A DNA stretch of 55,038 bases from Verrucomicrobiaceae bacterium (GTDB taxonomy: Bacteria > Verrucomicrobiota > Verrucomicrobiia > Verrucomicrobiales > DEV007), in NCBI GenBank assembly GCA_004211885.1, contig SHBV01000015.1, positions 1 through 55,038 of the forward strand, given 5' to 3'. Each line of letters starts with the position of its first letter. Position 1 is the stretch's first letter. The translations under genes and the position numbers were made by a program. Shown in pieces: positions 44,474 to 52,945 of the stretch. The notes under the pieces are model-generated. The model was not told the origin of the DNA, did no database searches, and saw only the letters and a list, made by a program, of their open reading frames with translations.

Positions 44474-45383
44474 TGTGAAAAGTAGAACGCCACTCAGAAA
44501 GAGATTCGAGTATTTCTACTTTTGTTCTTCTGTGGCTTAGCTCCCATACGATAGGTATATCATTGGGTATGTGATTGAATAATTTTGAATAGTTAATGTC
44601 ACCTTTAAAAGGGACTTGGTGATCTCGATGTGGCCATTTGACGTCATGTAAATGGCAGCCCTTGATGTAGGGTTTCATTTTAAGTAACCACTCTTCATGA
44701 TCGAGTAGGCCCAAGTTGTGCTTTCTATGTACGTGACCAAAATCATGCCAATAGCCAATTATTGGATTATCATTATAGTGTTCCATAAGACTAATAAGTT
44801 CATCTTCGTTAGGGAGGTCTTCATACGCGCTTCGGCTTTCAATTCCTAAATTGATATTATTCTTCGATGCTTCTGATATGACTTGATCAAGAGCTGACAT
44901 TGCTCTTTCGATGTATAAAGGTGCAATCTTTTGTCGTTTCTTTATCAGTTTTGATTTAAGTTTTTCATAAGCCTTAGATTCGAGCTCATTATTCGAGGCG
45001 AGTTTTTCTAATTTTGGTGAAATCCTTTTCATTGGGATGCTACCCAAATGCATGACAATATATTTTGCGTTAAACCTTTCGGCAGTTCGGATTGTGGCTA
45101 AAGTCAAATCTACCGCTCGTTTACGTTCTCTTTCTCTGTGTGAAGTAAATTCATAACAGTCAGGAGCGTCGATGAGGACTTCAACTGGAGAAGGGCAGAA
45201 GTTGTGGACTCCGGAAACTTTCACGATTTTTTCTTGGTAGGCGCGAATGATGCCGGGAAGCAAAGAGACCTTGAGCCCATGGCTAATTTCAATCGTGTCG
45301 AAACCTAATTCAACAATTTCTTCAACCATAGCTAACCCGTCAGAGTGTTTGTGGCTGTTCCAGCAAGTTGAGAAGGCTATCAT
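44460..45383 (-). CDS. Sugar-phosphate isomerase/epimerase-like TIM-barrel protein
   Basis: A 307-residue protein of the xylose-isomerase-like TIM-barrel superfamily (AP endonuclease 2 fold). It opens AFSTCWNSHKHSDGLAMVEEIVELGFDTIEISHG and has the metal-site type residues YIVMHLGSIP, LGIESRSAYEDLP, IIGYWHDFGHVHRKH and IKGCHLHDVK. Substrate cannot be inferred. It overlaps the GtrA-like gene by 14 bases, hinting at a glycan role shared by the pair (weak inference). Confidence 0.8.
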   Translation of the reverse strand: MIAFSTCWNSHKHSDGLAMVEEIVELGFDTIEISHGLKVSLLPGIIRAYQEKIVKVSGVHNFCPSPVEVLIDAPDCYEFTSHRERERKRAVDLTLATIRTAERFNAKYIVMHLGSIPMKRISPKLEKLASNNELESKAYEKLKSKLIKKRQKIAPLYIERAMSALDQVISEASKNNINLGIESRSAYEDLPNEDELISLMEHYNDNPIIGYWHDFGHVHRKHNLGLLDHEEWLLKMKPYIKGCHLHDVKWPHRDHQVPFKGDINYSKLFNHIPNDIPIVWELSHRRTKVEILESLSEWRSTFHNDVQ

Positions 45384-45535
45384 TAAGTATTAGTTTGAGG
45401 TTGAATTTATAGCGAGCGTCATAACAGACAAATAGTTTTCATACAAAATCCAAGTAATGATTTGTTGTTGTTGTTATTCGATTAGGTTAAAGCATCGTCA
45501 GTATTAGTATTAAGAATTCTTTAAAACCTAGATAA

Positions 45536-46753
45536 ATGCGAATTAGAGCCTTCACAGGACTTGTCCCTACAGTTGATAAAGTTGAATCAGTTGCTTCGGT
45601 TCCTTATGATGTTGTGAATAGGGATGAAGCAGCAACCCTCGCAGAAGGTAATTCTGAGAGTTTACTTAATGTATCAAGAGCTGAAATTAATCTTCCATCG
45701 ACCATTGATCCTTACTCTGATGAAGTTTATTTAAGCGCTAAAAATAATTTTCAAGAATTGCAGAGTAAGAATGTGCTCAAGAGAGAAAGTGAGCCATGCA
45801 TGTATCTTTACCGTCAAATAATGGAAGATCATTGTCAGACTGGATTAGTGGCCGTTTCGCATGTTGATGATTATTGTGATGGGACAATCTTGAAGCATGA
45901 AAAGACTAGGCCAGTAAAAGAAAATGATAGGACCAAATTAGCACTGACTATAAGGGCACATCTTGGTCCTGTTTTTCTTACATATAAAAAAAATCAAGAA
46001 ATTGATAATACTGTAATGAGAATTACTGAACAGACTAATCCTCATTTTAAATTCATCGCGAAGGATGGTGTGGAGCATATTATTTGGAGAGTGCCAGGAG
46101 GACGCGAATTTCAAGATTTGTTTGCGACCGTGCCATTTGCTTATGTTGCTGATGGACACCATCGTAGCGCTAGTGCGGCTAGGGTCGGGGCCGAGTTAAG
46201 AGGAGAAAACGAAGAGCATACTGGAGAAGAAGATTATAATTGGTTCCTGACTGTATTTTTTCCTGATGACCAACTTAGCGTACTCCCATATAACCGCACA
46301 ATTTCAGATCTGAATGGGTATTCAGATTCTGAATTCATTGAAAGTGTCAAATCATTGGTTTCTTTGAAGGAAGTTGATTGTGGTCAGCCTAATAAAGTTG
46401 GAGAAACGAGAATGTTTTTAAAAGATAAGTGGTATAGTCTTGAATGGGATCAGATAGGGAATGACCCGGTGAATTCCTTGGATGTCAGCATCCTTCAGGA
46501 TCGTATATTAGCCCCTTTACTAGGCGTTAAGGATCCGAGAACTGACAATAGAATAGATTTTATTGGAGGTATTCGTGGAACTCAGGAATTGGAGAGATTA
46601 GTCCAAGGAGGATCAGCGGCTGTAGCCTTTTCATTGTATCCAGTTAATGTATCACAGCTAATGTGTATTGCAGATTCGGGTGAGATTATGCCTCCTAAAA
46701 GTACTTGGTTTGAGCCAAAATTAAGATCAGGGCTTTTTATTCATACCTTTTAA
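45536..46753 (+). CDS. DUF1015 family protein
   Basis: A 405-residue member of DUF1015, a widespread family whose role is unsettled. It begins MRIRAFTGLVPTVDKVESVASVPYDVVNRDEA; DGTILKHEKTRPVKENDR and the strongly conserved VADGHHRSASAARV occur in the middle, with a C-terminal KLRSGLFIHTF. A serine-threonine-kinase-like catalysis has been suggested for relatives, but I do not rely on this. It is a lone rightward gene with a 152-base gap before it that contains a ttgttgttgttgtt run near 45464. Confidence 0.9.
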   Translation: MRIRAFTGLVPTVDKVESVASVPYDVVNRDEAATLAEGNSESLLNVSRAEINLPSTIDPYSDEVYLSAKNNFQELQSKNVLKRESEPCMYLYRQIMEDHCQTGLVAVSHVDDYCDGTILKHEKTRPVKENDRTKLALTIRAHLGPVFLTYKKNQEIDNTVMRITEQTNPHFKFIAKDGVEHIIWRVPGGREFQDLFATVPFAYVADGHHRSASAARVGAELRGENEEHTGEEDYNWFLTVFFPDDQLSVLPYNRTISDLNGYSDSEFIESVKSLVSLKEVDCGQPNKVGETRMFLKDKWYSLEWDQIGNDPVNSLDVSILQDRILAPLLGVKDPRTDNRIDFIGGIRGTQELERLVQGGSAAVAFSLYPVNVSQLMCIADSGEIMPPKSTWFEPKLRSGLFIHTF

Positions 46754-46764
46754 CAACAGGCACC

Positions 46765-47547
46765 TTAAGAAGTCCTCTTTTGCACGGCCTTCGGCCTAAG
46801 ATCTGAGTCATTAATGAGTGGCCAATTCCCGTCTATATTTAGAGACTTTGGCGGAGCAGTTTTGATGGACTCGGTCTTGGAAATTAAAAGATCCTCATAT
46901 GTGATTGGTAACAATGTGAAGCAGACAGTATCTTCTGATGGTTTTCTAATGTGTAAAAGGCATAAAAAGTTATCATTTTCGATAGAGAATTTTGTTCCTA
47001 AGCGTATAGAAGGATCAGGAGATGGGGGCGTCAGAGGAAGTACGAGTTCAATGCTTGCCTTAGGGAAATCATCGCAGTTAGCGCTGAGTACTGTGCCGCT
47101 AGTGAAAAGATCAGAGTCTGTTAATTTGCGTGAATGAGTGACTGTAAATGTTCCCTTCAAATAATAGACGCCTTCAGTTCGTTTGTAATTTTCTATGTAA
47201 TCACGAAGCAAAATGTCGTTAAGATATGAAAGATAAACGCCAGTAAAATTAGAGAATTCTTCTTCCATAAGTGACCTGGCTGTAGAAAAACCCTTTTTTG
47301 CTTTTGGCGGATCTTGAGGGGAAAATTTCTCAATTGGACTTATTTTGTTTAATTTTGTTAGGATTTTATATGGAATCTTTTTGTTTGGATGATCAAAGAC
47401 GTATGTGCTGAATGTCCAGGAAAGTATCGCGATAGCGGCGAGTGTAACAATTAAGATGGACCACCAAAATAGGGGAGGTAAATAGATAAACCCAAAGCTC
47501 TTTTGTAATAATGGATTATTACGGTAATGCTTGTAACTAAAGAGCAT
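46765..47547 (-). CDS. Single-pass membrane protein of unknown function
   Basis: A 260-residue protein with one transmembrane helix near the N-terminus (about 28-52, LFWWSILIVTLAAIAILSWTFSTYVF) and a soluble C-terminal domain with strands such as VYYLKGTFTVTHSR and SIELVLPL. No enzyme motif is seen. The basic N-terminus (SYKHYRNN) suggests an N-in topology with a periplasmic domain. It shares its strand with the A-type Fe-S carrier 34 bases upstream. Confidence 0.6.
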   Translation of the reverse strand: MLFSYKHYRNNPLLQKSFGFIYLPPLFWWSILIVTLAAIAILSWTFSTYVFDHPNKKIPYKILTKLNKISPIEKFSPQDPPKAKKGFSTARSLMEEEFSNFTGVYLSYLNDILLRDYIENYKRTEGVYYLKGTFTVTHSRKLTDSDLFTSGTVLSANCDDFPKASIELVLPLTPPSPDPSIRLGTKFSIENDNFLCLLHIRKPSEDTVCFTLLPITYEDLLISKTESIKTAPPKSLNIDGNWPLINDSDLRPKAVQKRTS

Positions 47548-47580
47548 TTATTTAAGAGTCAAAGTTTTTGACTGAATGAT

Positions 47581-47919
47581 TCAGTTCTCTTTTGTTTTGG
47601 GCTCAAATGATGTTCCGCACCCGCAACTCCTAGCAGCATTTGGATTGGAAATCTTTAAGCCTGAATCTGATAAGTCGTTAGTGTAATCTATTGAGCAACC
47701 TTCCAGTAGAGCTTTATCATTGGAGTCTATTGAAATCCTAACTTCATCGAATTTTATGATAATATCGGTTTCACTCGGGTGAGTGATCGCCATTTGATAT
47801 TCCATGCCTGCACATCCGCCCTTTTTAACCCAGAGTCTCAGTGCGTTGTTTTCTGGCTCACTTGAAGATGCGAGCATCGATTTAAGATGATTGACTGCGT
47901 TATCTGTGAGCTTAATCAT
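47581..47919 (-). CDS. A-type iron-sulfur carrier protein (IscA/ErpA/SufA family)
   Basis: A 112-residue protein with the family ligands Cys36 (KGGCAGMEYQM) and Cys99 plus Cys101 (SCGCGTSF), plus the GLKISNPNA stretch. These proteins hold and hand over Fe-S clusters. Which paralogue it is cannot be told. It diverges from mutL. Fe-S clients in the window include kamA, queE and the ferredoxin. Confidence 0.94.
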   Translation of the reverse strand: MIKLTDNAVNHLKSMLASSSEPENNALRLWVKKGGCAGMEYQMAITHPSETDIIIKFDEVRISIDSNDKALLEGCSIDYTNDLSDSGLKISNPNAARSCGCGTSFEPKTKEN

Positions 47920-48011
47920 ATTCTCAATATAATTACTTTATACAAAACTAGAGCATAGTTCATCTTCAAAGAATATCTATACTTTATGAGCTCAATAATA
48001 TTAAAATAAAT

Positions 48012-49799
48012 ATGGGGAAAGTAAAAGTCATGACTGATTCACTGGCGAGCCAAGTGGCTGCAGGTGAGGTTGTCGAAAGGCCATCTTCTGTTGTTAAGGA
48101 ATTGATTGAAAATAGTCTAGACGCTGGGGCTAAAATCATTGATGTCATCATTGAAAAGGGAGGCAAGGCATTAATTAGAGTGATTGATGATGGAGAAGGG
48201 ATGAGTCGTGACGATTCAATTCTCTCTATAGAAAGACATGCCACAAGTAAGCTGCTCAAAAGTAGTGATCTTAATAATATTTCAACTTTTGGATTTAGAG
48301 GTGAAGCCTTGCCTAGCATAGCTAGCGTTTCTAAGTTTCGTTTATCTACGCGGCGACATAATGCTTTGGTTGGAACTGAAATATTGATTGATGGAGGGAA
48401 GGTAAAAGACATACGCGATTCAGGTGATGCCCCAGGGACTCGTGTAGACATTCGTGCATTATTTTTTAATGTACCGGCCCGTAAAAAGTTCCTAAGGGCC
48501 GACACGACTGAAATTTCAAGAATTGAAACGGTCGTGAGAGTGGCAGCAATTTCTAGATATGATGTTGGGTTTTCACTTAGGCACGGTAAAAGATCGATAT
48601 TGAAGTTGGGGCCAGCTAATAAACAGATCGATAGGATTATAGACTTAATCGGACCCAATTACAGAGATGGTCTAATTGAGTTGAATTATACTAATGGTTC
48701 TGAAGCAAGCCCTAGAATAACTGGATGGGTTTCCGCTCCCGGTGTAACTGTGAATAATAAAAAAAGTCAGTTTGTATTTGTTAATGATAGGCCCGTGGAG
48801 TGCTTGTCAATTAAGAATGCCTGCCGCGAAGCCTACAAAGGAATGATGGAGAGGGGTTCGCATCCTTTGATTTTTCTGTTCTTGGATATTAATCCCAATG
48901 AAGTTGACGTTAATATCCATCCATCGAAGAAGGAAATAAAGTTTAGGAATGAAAAAGTAGTTCAGCGCGAAATAACTTCTTTGTTAGTAGAGGCTTTACG
49001 CAAGTCTGTTTCTCAATCTTTAAGAGAAGGGGCAGTAGCTAAGGTCCCTTCCTTCAGTACAGAATCAGATCACTTAATTGAATTGATTGAATCGTCGAAT
49101 GTGTCAGGTGATGAACCAGTTGTATTCGACGATTCGCCTGTTGATCTCAGTAGTTTTGACTTTGGTGATATAAAGAAAAAGCTATCAAAGAGTCATTTTG
49201 ATTTAGTTAATGACCCAATTGAACAATCGTTTGAGATTCTTGGCGTTCTGTTAAACAAATATATTATTATCCAAAAAACGGAGGGCCTACTACTAATTCA
49301 CAAGAGGGCTTCGAATGAGCGAATTCTTTACGAAAAAGCTCTAAAGCAAATCGAAGAACAGGGTGTTCTTCATTCACAGGCATTACTTGTTCCCCTCATA
49401 TTAAGTTTGTTGCCCGATGATTATGAGATTGCTTTGAATTCTGTTTCTTTATTGAAGAGGATAGGTCTAGAAATTGAAGATTTTGGTAATAATAATATTA
49501 AAGTAGAGACTCTCCCTTCAGTCTTTGCTGGGAATGACTCGGAAGGCTTTGTGACATCTATTATTTGTGAGTTAAGAGATTCGGGTACCAACGCTGCGGT
49601 AGAAATGTCTTTATCAGAACTGACGAAGAGTCTTAGTAGCAAAGTTTCACAGTATCACGAATCAAGAACAACCGATGAAATGAATGCAATGATATCTGAT
49701 CTCCTGAAATGTGATATGCCTTATGTTGATACGAGGGGACGAGCAACAATGATCGAGCTTTCAATGGGGGAGATTGATAGAAGATTTGAGGGCGGATAG
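48012..49799 (+). CDS. mutL: DNA mismatch repair protein MutL with degenerate C-terminal endonuclease motifs
   Basis: A 595-residue GHKL ATPase. The N-terminal half is normal: catalytic Glu33 in KELIENSLDAGA, DDGEGM, ATSKL and GFRGEAL, then the transducer with NVHPSKKEIKF-like NIHPSKKEIKF. The C-terminal dimerisation domain is present, but motif DQHAxxExxxxE reads HKRASNERILYE (430-441), and the CPHGRP motif reads VDTRGRA (572-578). Nicking ability therefore looks lost, as in E. coli MutL. Mismatch repair would need nicking by another enzyme or by DNA ends. It converges exactly on the next gene (no bases between). Confidence 0.95.
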   Translation: MGKVKVMTDSLASQVAAGEVVERPSSVVKELIENSLDAGAKIIDVIIEKGGKALIRVIDDGEGMSRDDSILSIERHATSKLLKSSDLNNISTFGFRGEALPSIASVSKFRLSTRRHNALVGTEILIDGGKVKDIRDSGDAPGTRVDIRALFFNVPARKKFLRADTTEISRIETVVRVAAISRYDVGFSLRHGKRSILKLGPANKQIDRIIDLIGPNYRDGLIELNYTNGSEASPRITGWVSAPGVTVNNKKSQFVFVNDRPVECLSIKNACREAYKGMMERGSHPLIFLFLDINPNEVDVNIHPSKKEIKFRNEKVVQREITSLLVEALRKSVSQSLREGAVAKVPSFSTESDHLIELIESSNVSGDEPVVFDDSPVDLSSFDFGDIKKKLSKSHFDLVNDPIEQSFEILGVLLNKYIIIQKTEGLLLIHKRASNERILYEKALKQIEEQGVLHSQALLVPLILSLLPDDYEIALNSVSLLKRIGLEIEDFGNNNIKVETLPSVFAGNDSEGFVTSIICELRDSGTNAAVEMSLSELTKSLSSKVSQYHESRTTDEMNAMISDLLKCDMPYVDTRGRATMIELSMGEIDRRFEGG

Positions 49800-51617
49800 C
49801 TAGAAATTCAGGGAGTGAATCTTGTCAAAAGGTATCGATAGTTCTTTGTCATTAGTTGTTTGTAAAATGACATTATGCTCCGTAATCTTTTCAATTGAAA
49901 ATAGTGATTCCTGGGAGCAGTGAATCTTTTGTCCGTCAACTAATGTTAAGCTCAAGTCAGCTAGGTGTGGGTATGATTTACTGTTGAACCAAATGGATGG
50001 CATCCTTGAAAAGATATATCTTATCTTTGAAGAATCGTTCCGTGTCCCTTCAAATTTATCATTATTAATTATATAATTTTCGACATAGACTGGATCCTTG
50101 CGAATTAATATGGCTGCACCATTATTTGGGATAGTTAATTCATCGTTTTGGCCTTTGAGTTTTTTTCCTGATGGCCATAGGGCTTTGAGTTTGAGCTCTT
50201 GAAGTCTAAAATTACCAAAATCAGTTCTAGGTGACATTTCAGGTGTATAATTGACCTTTAATATTGATCCGTCATTTAATAAGCACCAAAGATGAGGAGT
50301 CTCATTTTGATCAGGCTCGTTAAGCTCATTCTTTTTAATTGAAAGGATGGTTTTCATTTTGATATTGAGTTTTCCTAATGACTTTGATGAAGGGAATGCA
50401 ATTAGGTTTTGCTCCTTTTTGTTTAATAGGTCCGGGAAAATAAACTTTTCACATGATATTCTGTCGCCATTCTTAAGTTTTAATAGTGCACCATTAGCTT
50501 GGTTTGAGTCTTGCAGATCAGTAAATATCAAATCATCAAATGAAAAAGTTGTGTCGATATCTGGGTTAGCGCTTAATGTGAAACGAGTGATCGGTGCCTT
50601 ACTGAGAATGCCAATGAATTGATTGCCTTCTCTATTTGTAGTTGTTTCTATCTTATTGTCATTGGAATCAAATACTGTCAAAGTGGTTCCACCTGGTTTG
50701 ACGAGTCCGATACGTAGTCCTAAGAATGAAACTGACCGATTCTTTCTTGGTTCATTCGGGTCACAAAAATGCGCAGATATAGTGCCTTCAAATAGGGGCC
50801 TGTGATTTGTAGCTGAATTTCCTCTTTGTATTCCCCCGACTTCCTTGGGACTGACAGTCAGGTATGAATTTGGGTGAAGTGACTTAAATGATACTCCTAG
50901 GCTCTCGTAAGCTGTATTTATATTTTGTCCAGGCCTTAAGATTTTGCCATTTGGTGATGAGTTGAAGTCTATCTTAATATTGGTGATGGGTACTTCAGGT
51001 GAATTCTCTTCGTTAATTATGAGGAAGCCAGAAGAGTTAAGTTCATTAGGGATCTTTTTTATGGATTTAACTGAGGTTCTACTGAGCCTTAGTTCTGATC
51101 CTTGGTATTGATTTTTGCTGTTAAAGTTTATTATTTGTCCTTTGAGTCTTTCTGTCTTTGATCGTATTTGATCAAAGCCCAAGGAGGTCTGGGGAGGTAA
51201 ATTGTTTATAATTCTCCTCAATCTCCATCGTACTTCAGGGTCAAGTGAGTTTTCTATATTGGTTTTTAGTATGTTTTGAAATCCATTTGATATTGAACCT
51301 AAAAGGGCAGCGGCCCTTTCCCGTTGTTTGAAATTTTCATCTCTAAGTTGTTCTAGCAATGCAGTTATTTTTTGTAGGCGCTCAATTGGTTGAGACGTTG
51401 AGAAATGCAACTCTTCAGTATCTGAGAGGTTTATTTCAATATCTTTGATTTCATTGTTATTAAGAAAACATTTAAAGTTAATGGGCTGATCTTTTAGGCT
51501 GAGAATAAGTCGTGTCCCATCATTGAATTCGACTACCCTCAAAAGATCAGCCCCTCGCAGATAAAGGGAAGAAATAATTAGGGTATAAATAATGATGATA
51601 GATTTCATTCCTGTCAT
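49800..51617 (-). CDS. Exported repeat protein with LxDG modules and a PEP-CTERM-like sandwich domain
   Basis: A 605-residue protein of unknown function; the ATG at 51608 (MKSIIIIYTLIISS) is an equally good start. A signal peptide is followed by four short beta modules of the form L-x-(D/N)-G-x-x-(I/L): FNDGTRLILS (31-40), LKNGDRISC (381-389), LNDGSILKV (447-455), LVDGQKIHC (559-567). A HEAT-like helical stretch (95-140, FKQRERAAALLG...EVRWRLRRIINNL) and a beta-sandwich domain (212-365, with GQNINTAYESLGVSF) lie between. Similar exported proteins are common in Planctomycetes and Verrucomicrobia. It points at mutL. Confidence 0.65.
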   Translation of the reverse strand: MTGMKSIIIIYTLIISSLYLRGADLLRVVEFNDGTRLILSLKDQPINFKCFLNNNEIKDIEINLSDTEELHFSTSQPIERLQKITALLEQLRDENFKQRERAAALLGSISNGFQNILKTNIENSLDPEVRWRLRRIINNLPPQTSLGFDQIRSKTERLKGQIINFNSKNQYQGSELRLSRTSVKSIKKIPNELNSSGFLIINEENSPEVPITNIKIDFNSSPNGKILRPGQNINTAYESLGVSFKSLHPNSYLTVSPKEVGGIQRGNSATNHRPLFEGTISAHFCDPNEPRKNRSVSFLGLRIGLVKPGGTTLTVFDSNDNKIETTTNREGNQFIGILSKAPITRFTLSANPDIDTTFSFDDLIFTDLQDSNQANGALLKLKNGDRISCEKFIFPDLLNKKEQNLIAFPSSKSLGKLNIKMKTILSIKKNELNEPDQNETPHLWCLLNDGSILKVNYTPEMSPRTDFGNFRLQELKLKALWPSGKKLKGQNDELTIPNNGAAILIRKDPVYVENYIINNDKFEGTRNDSSKIRYIFSRMPSIWFNSKSYPHLADLSLTLVDGQKIHCSQESLFSIEKITEHNVILQTTNDKELSIPFDKIHSLNF

Positions 51618-51734
51618 GACAGATTAATAAAGCAACTTATGAATTAAACTTTGAAAGTGACGGATAATGGTGGTGGATTTGTAGAAATAACAATTGCATA
51701 TTTAAATGTTTGAGGATCACTTTACTAGAAGTAT

Positions 51735-52577
51735 ATGGAAGAAAAGAACTGTATTCTATTAGTAGATAATGGCTCATATCGGGCAGCTTCTGTACTTAGC
51801 CTGCGCCGTATTGCGACTGAGTTATCAATCAGTACAGGAAATAAGGTTCATCCTGTGTCATTATTACATTCGACTAAGATTGATCCTGATGAGCTTGATG
51901 GTGTCCCTGCTGATATTGTTGAACCATTCATTAAGGAAAAAATTTCTAATGGAGTAGATAGCTTTCTTATAGTTCCATTATTTTTTGGTCGAAGCGCTGC
52001 CATCTATGAGTATTTGCCACAAAGGATAGAGGAGATAAAAAAAGAATTTCCAAATCTACAAGTTAGGATTGCTGATCCTCTTGTGGACATTGAAAATAAT
52101 CACAATGATGATGTGGCGCAAATTCTTGCTGAATTAGTGAGGATTAAAATTTCAGAAAATAAGTTAAAGGCACCTTCCGTTACTCTCGTGGATCATGGCA
52201 CGCCGAGGAAGAAGGTGAATGATGTTAGGAATTTTATAGCAAATCAATTAAGAGATATTTTATCCGATGAAGTTAGTTCGGTTCAGCCATCTTCTATGGA
52301 ATCTAGGCCCGAGCCGGAGTATAAATTCAATGAGCCTCTTTTAGAGGACCTCTTGGGAAGTGATGGTTTTTGTGGTGACGTAATTCTTTCGATGCTTTTT
52401 ATTTCACCTGGCAGGCACGCTGGTGAGGGTGGAGACATACATACAATATGTGTAGAGTCGGAGGCGAGCAGCGATGGACTTAAGACTCACATGAGCGGAC
52501 TTCTTTCCGAGCATTTAGGGTTAGTTAAAATACTCGAATTGAGACTCAGAAGTGGAATGGAGTCATTGCCAATATAA
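51735..52577 (+). CDS. CbiX/SirB-type sirohydrochlorin chelatase-like protein
   Basis: A 280-residue two-lobe class II chelatase. The C-terminal lobe keeps the metal-site pattern: DHGTPR (about 153-158) and the SPGRHAGEGGDI loop. In the N-terminal lobe the same two positions read VDNGSY and FFGRSAAIYEY, without His, so only one active site remains. Members insert Co2+ or Fe2+ into sirohydrochlorin; Fe2+ insertion would give siroheme, the substrate of the Ahb-like protein in this window. Precise metal is not readable. It is a lone rightward gene. Confidence 0.85.
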   Translation: MEEKNCILLVDNGSYRAASVLSLRRIATELSISTGNKVHPVSLLHSTKIDPDELDGVPADIVEPFIKEKISNGVDSFLIVPLFFGRSAAIYEYLPQRIEEIKKEFPNLQVRIADPLVDIENNHNDDVAQILAELVRIKISENKLKAPSVTLVDHGTPRKKVNDVRNFIANQLRDILSDEVSSVQPSSMESRPEPEYKFNEPLLEDLLGSDGFCGDVILSMLFISPGRHAGEGGDIHTICVESEASSDGLKTHMSGLLSEHLGLVKILELRLRSGMESLPI

Positions 52578-52620
52578 GGCCATTACTCAAATGCTAATAA
52601 ATGTCCTTAAACAAAAAGAA

Positions 52621-52680
52621 TGAGGTGACACTGGCTAGGAACCTCAACCTAAAAAACCAGTGCCACCCCGTATCCCCTCA
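52621..52680. ncRNA. Candidate structured RNA or leader element
   Basis: ggtg-a-cactgg (52624-52634) pairs with ccagtg-c-cacc (52657-52667) with one mismatch. The 5-prime part tgaggt (52621-52626) can alternatively pair with acctca (52641-52646), and tgagg with cctca (52676-52680). The pairings exclude one another, as in switch-like RNAs. No known riboswitch was recognised and the strand is uncertain. Confidence 0.3.
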
Positions 52681-52885
52681 AAGTGTTAAGCAAATTTAAT
52701 CAGTTAATAATACTTAACACATCCTAAATATATGAAACATTTGTTTTATAGTGCAAGGTATTATAGTGATAAAATCACACAAAATTACTATATATTTTAA
52801 AATCAATTTTTAAGATTTAACTTTTAAGAATACTAAACTACTAGTTAATTAGAATTTAATATAAAAGGACATTAAAAAATTTATA

Positions 52886-52912
52886 AAAACAATTGAATGG
52901 CAAAATTGTTTT
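52886..52912. repeat. 9-bp perfect hairpin upstream of the transglutaminase-like gene
   Basis: aaaacaatt (52886-52894) and aattgtttt (52904-52912) are perfect inverted copies with a 9-base loop, ending 33 bases before the TTG start. It could be a regulatory stem-loop in the leader. Confidence 0.35.
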
Positions 52913-52945
52913 AAAAATTCGCAAATAATGTAAAAGGGAAGTCGA

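Larger units (their letters stand above)
52578..52945. other. Gap with a GC-rich structured element, otherwise AT-rich
   Basis: No gene is seen in these 368 bases. 52621-52680 is clearly more GC-rich than the surroundings and forms inverted repeats. Behind it lie an 8-bp inverted repeat (52683-52690 and 52713-52720), a small gtgat-atcac pair (52766-52778) and a 9-bp hairpin just before the transglutaminase-like gene (52886-52912). Confidence 0.6.

Noticed and set aside
45460..45480. The ttgttgttgttgtt run before the DUF1015 gene as a phase-variation tract
   Set aside because: It is short, imperfect and outside the coding region, and no promoter spacing effect can be shown.
46786..46796. A strong ggcc-ttc-ggcc hairpin near the end of the gene at 46765-47547, as a terminator
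   Set aside because: The stem is only 4 bp, lies inside the coding sequence and has no T-tract on either strand.
47984..48658. A 224-codon frame on the minus strand opposite mutL
   Set aside because: It lies inside the strongly recognised mutL gene, matches no family I know, and its composition is that of a reverse-strand shadow.
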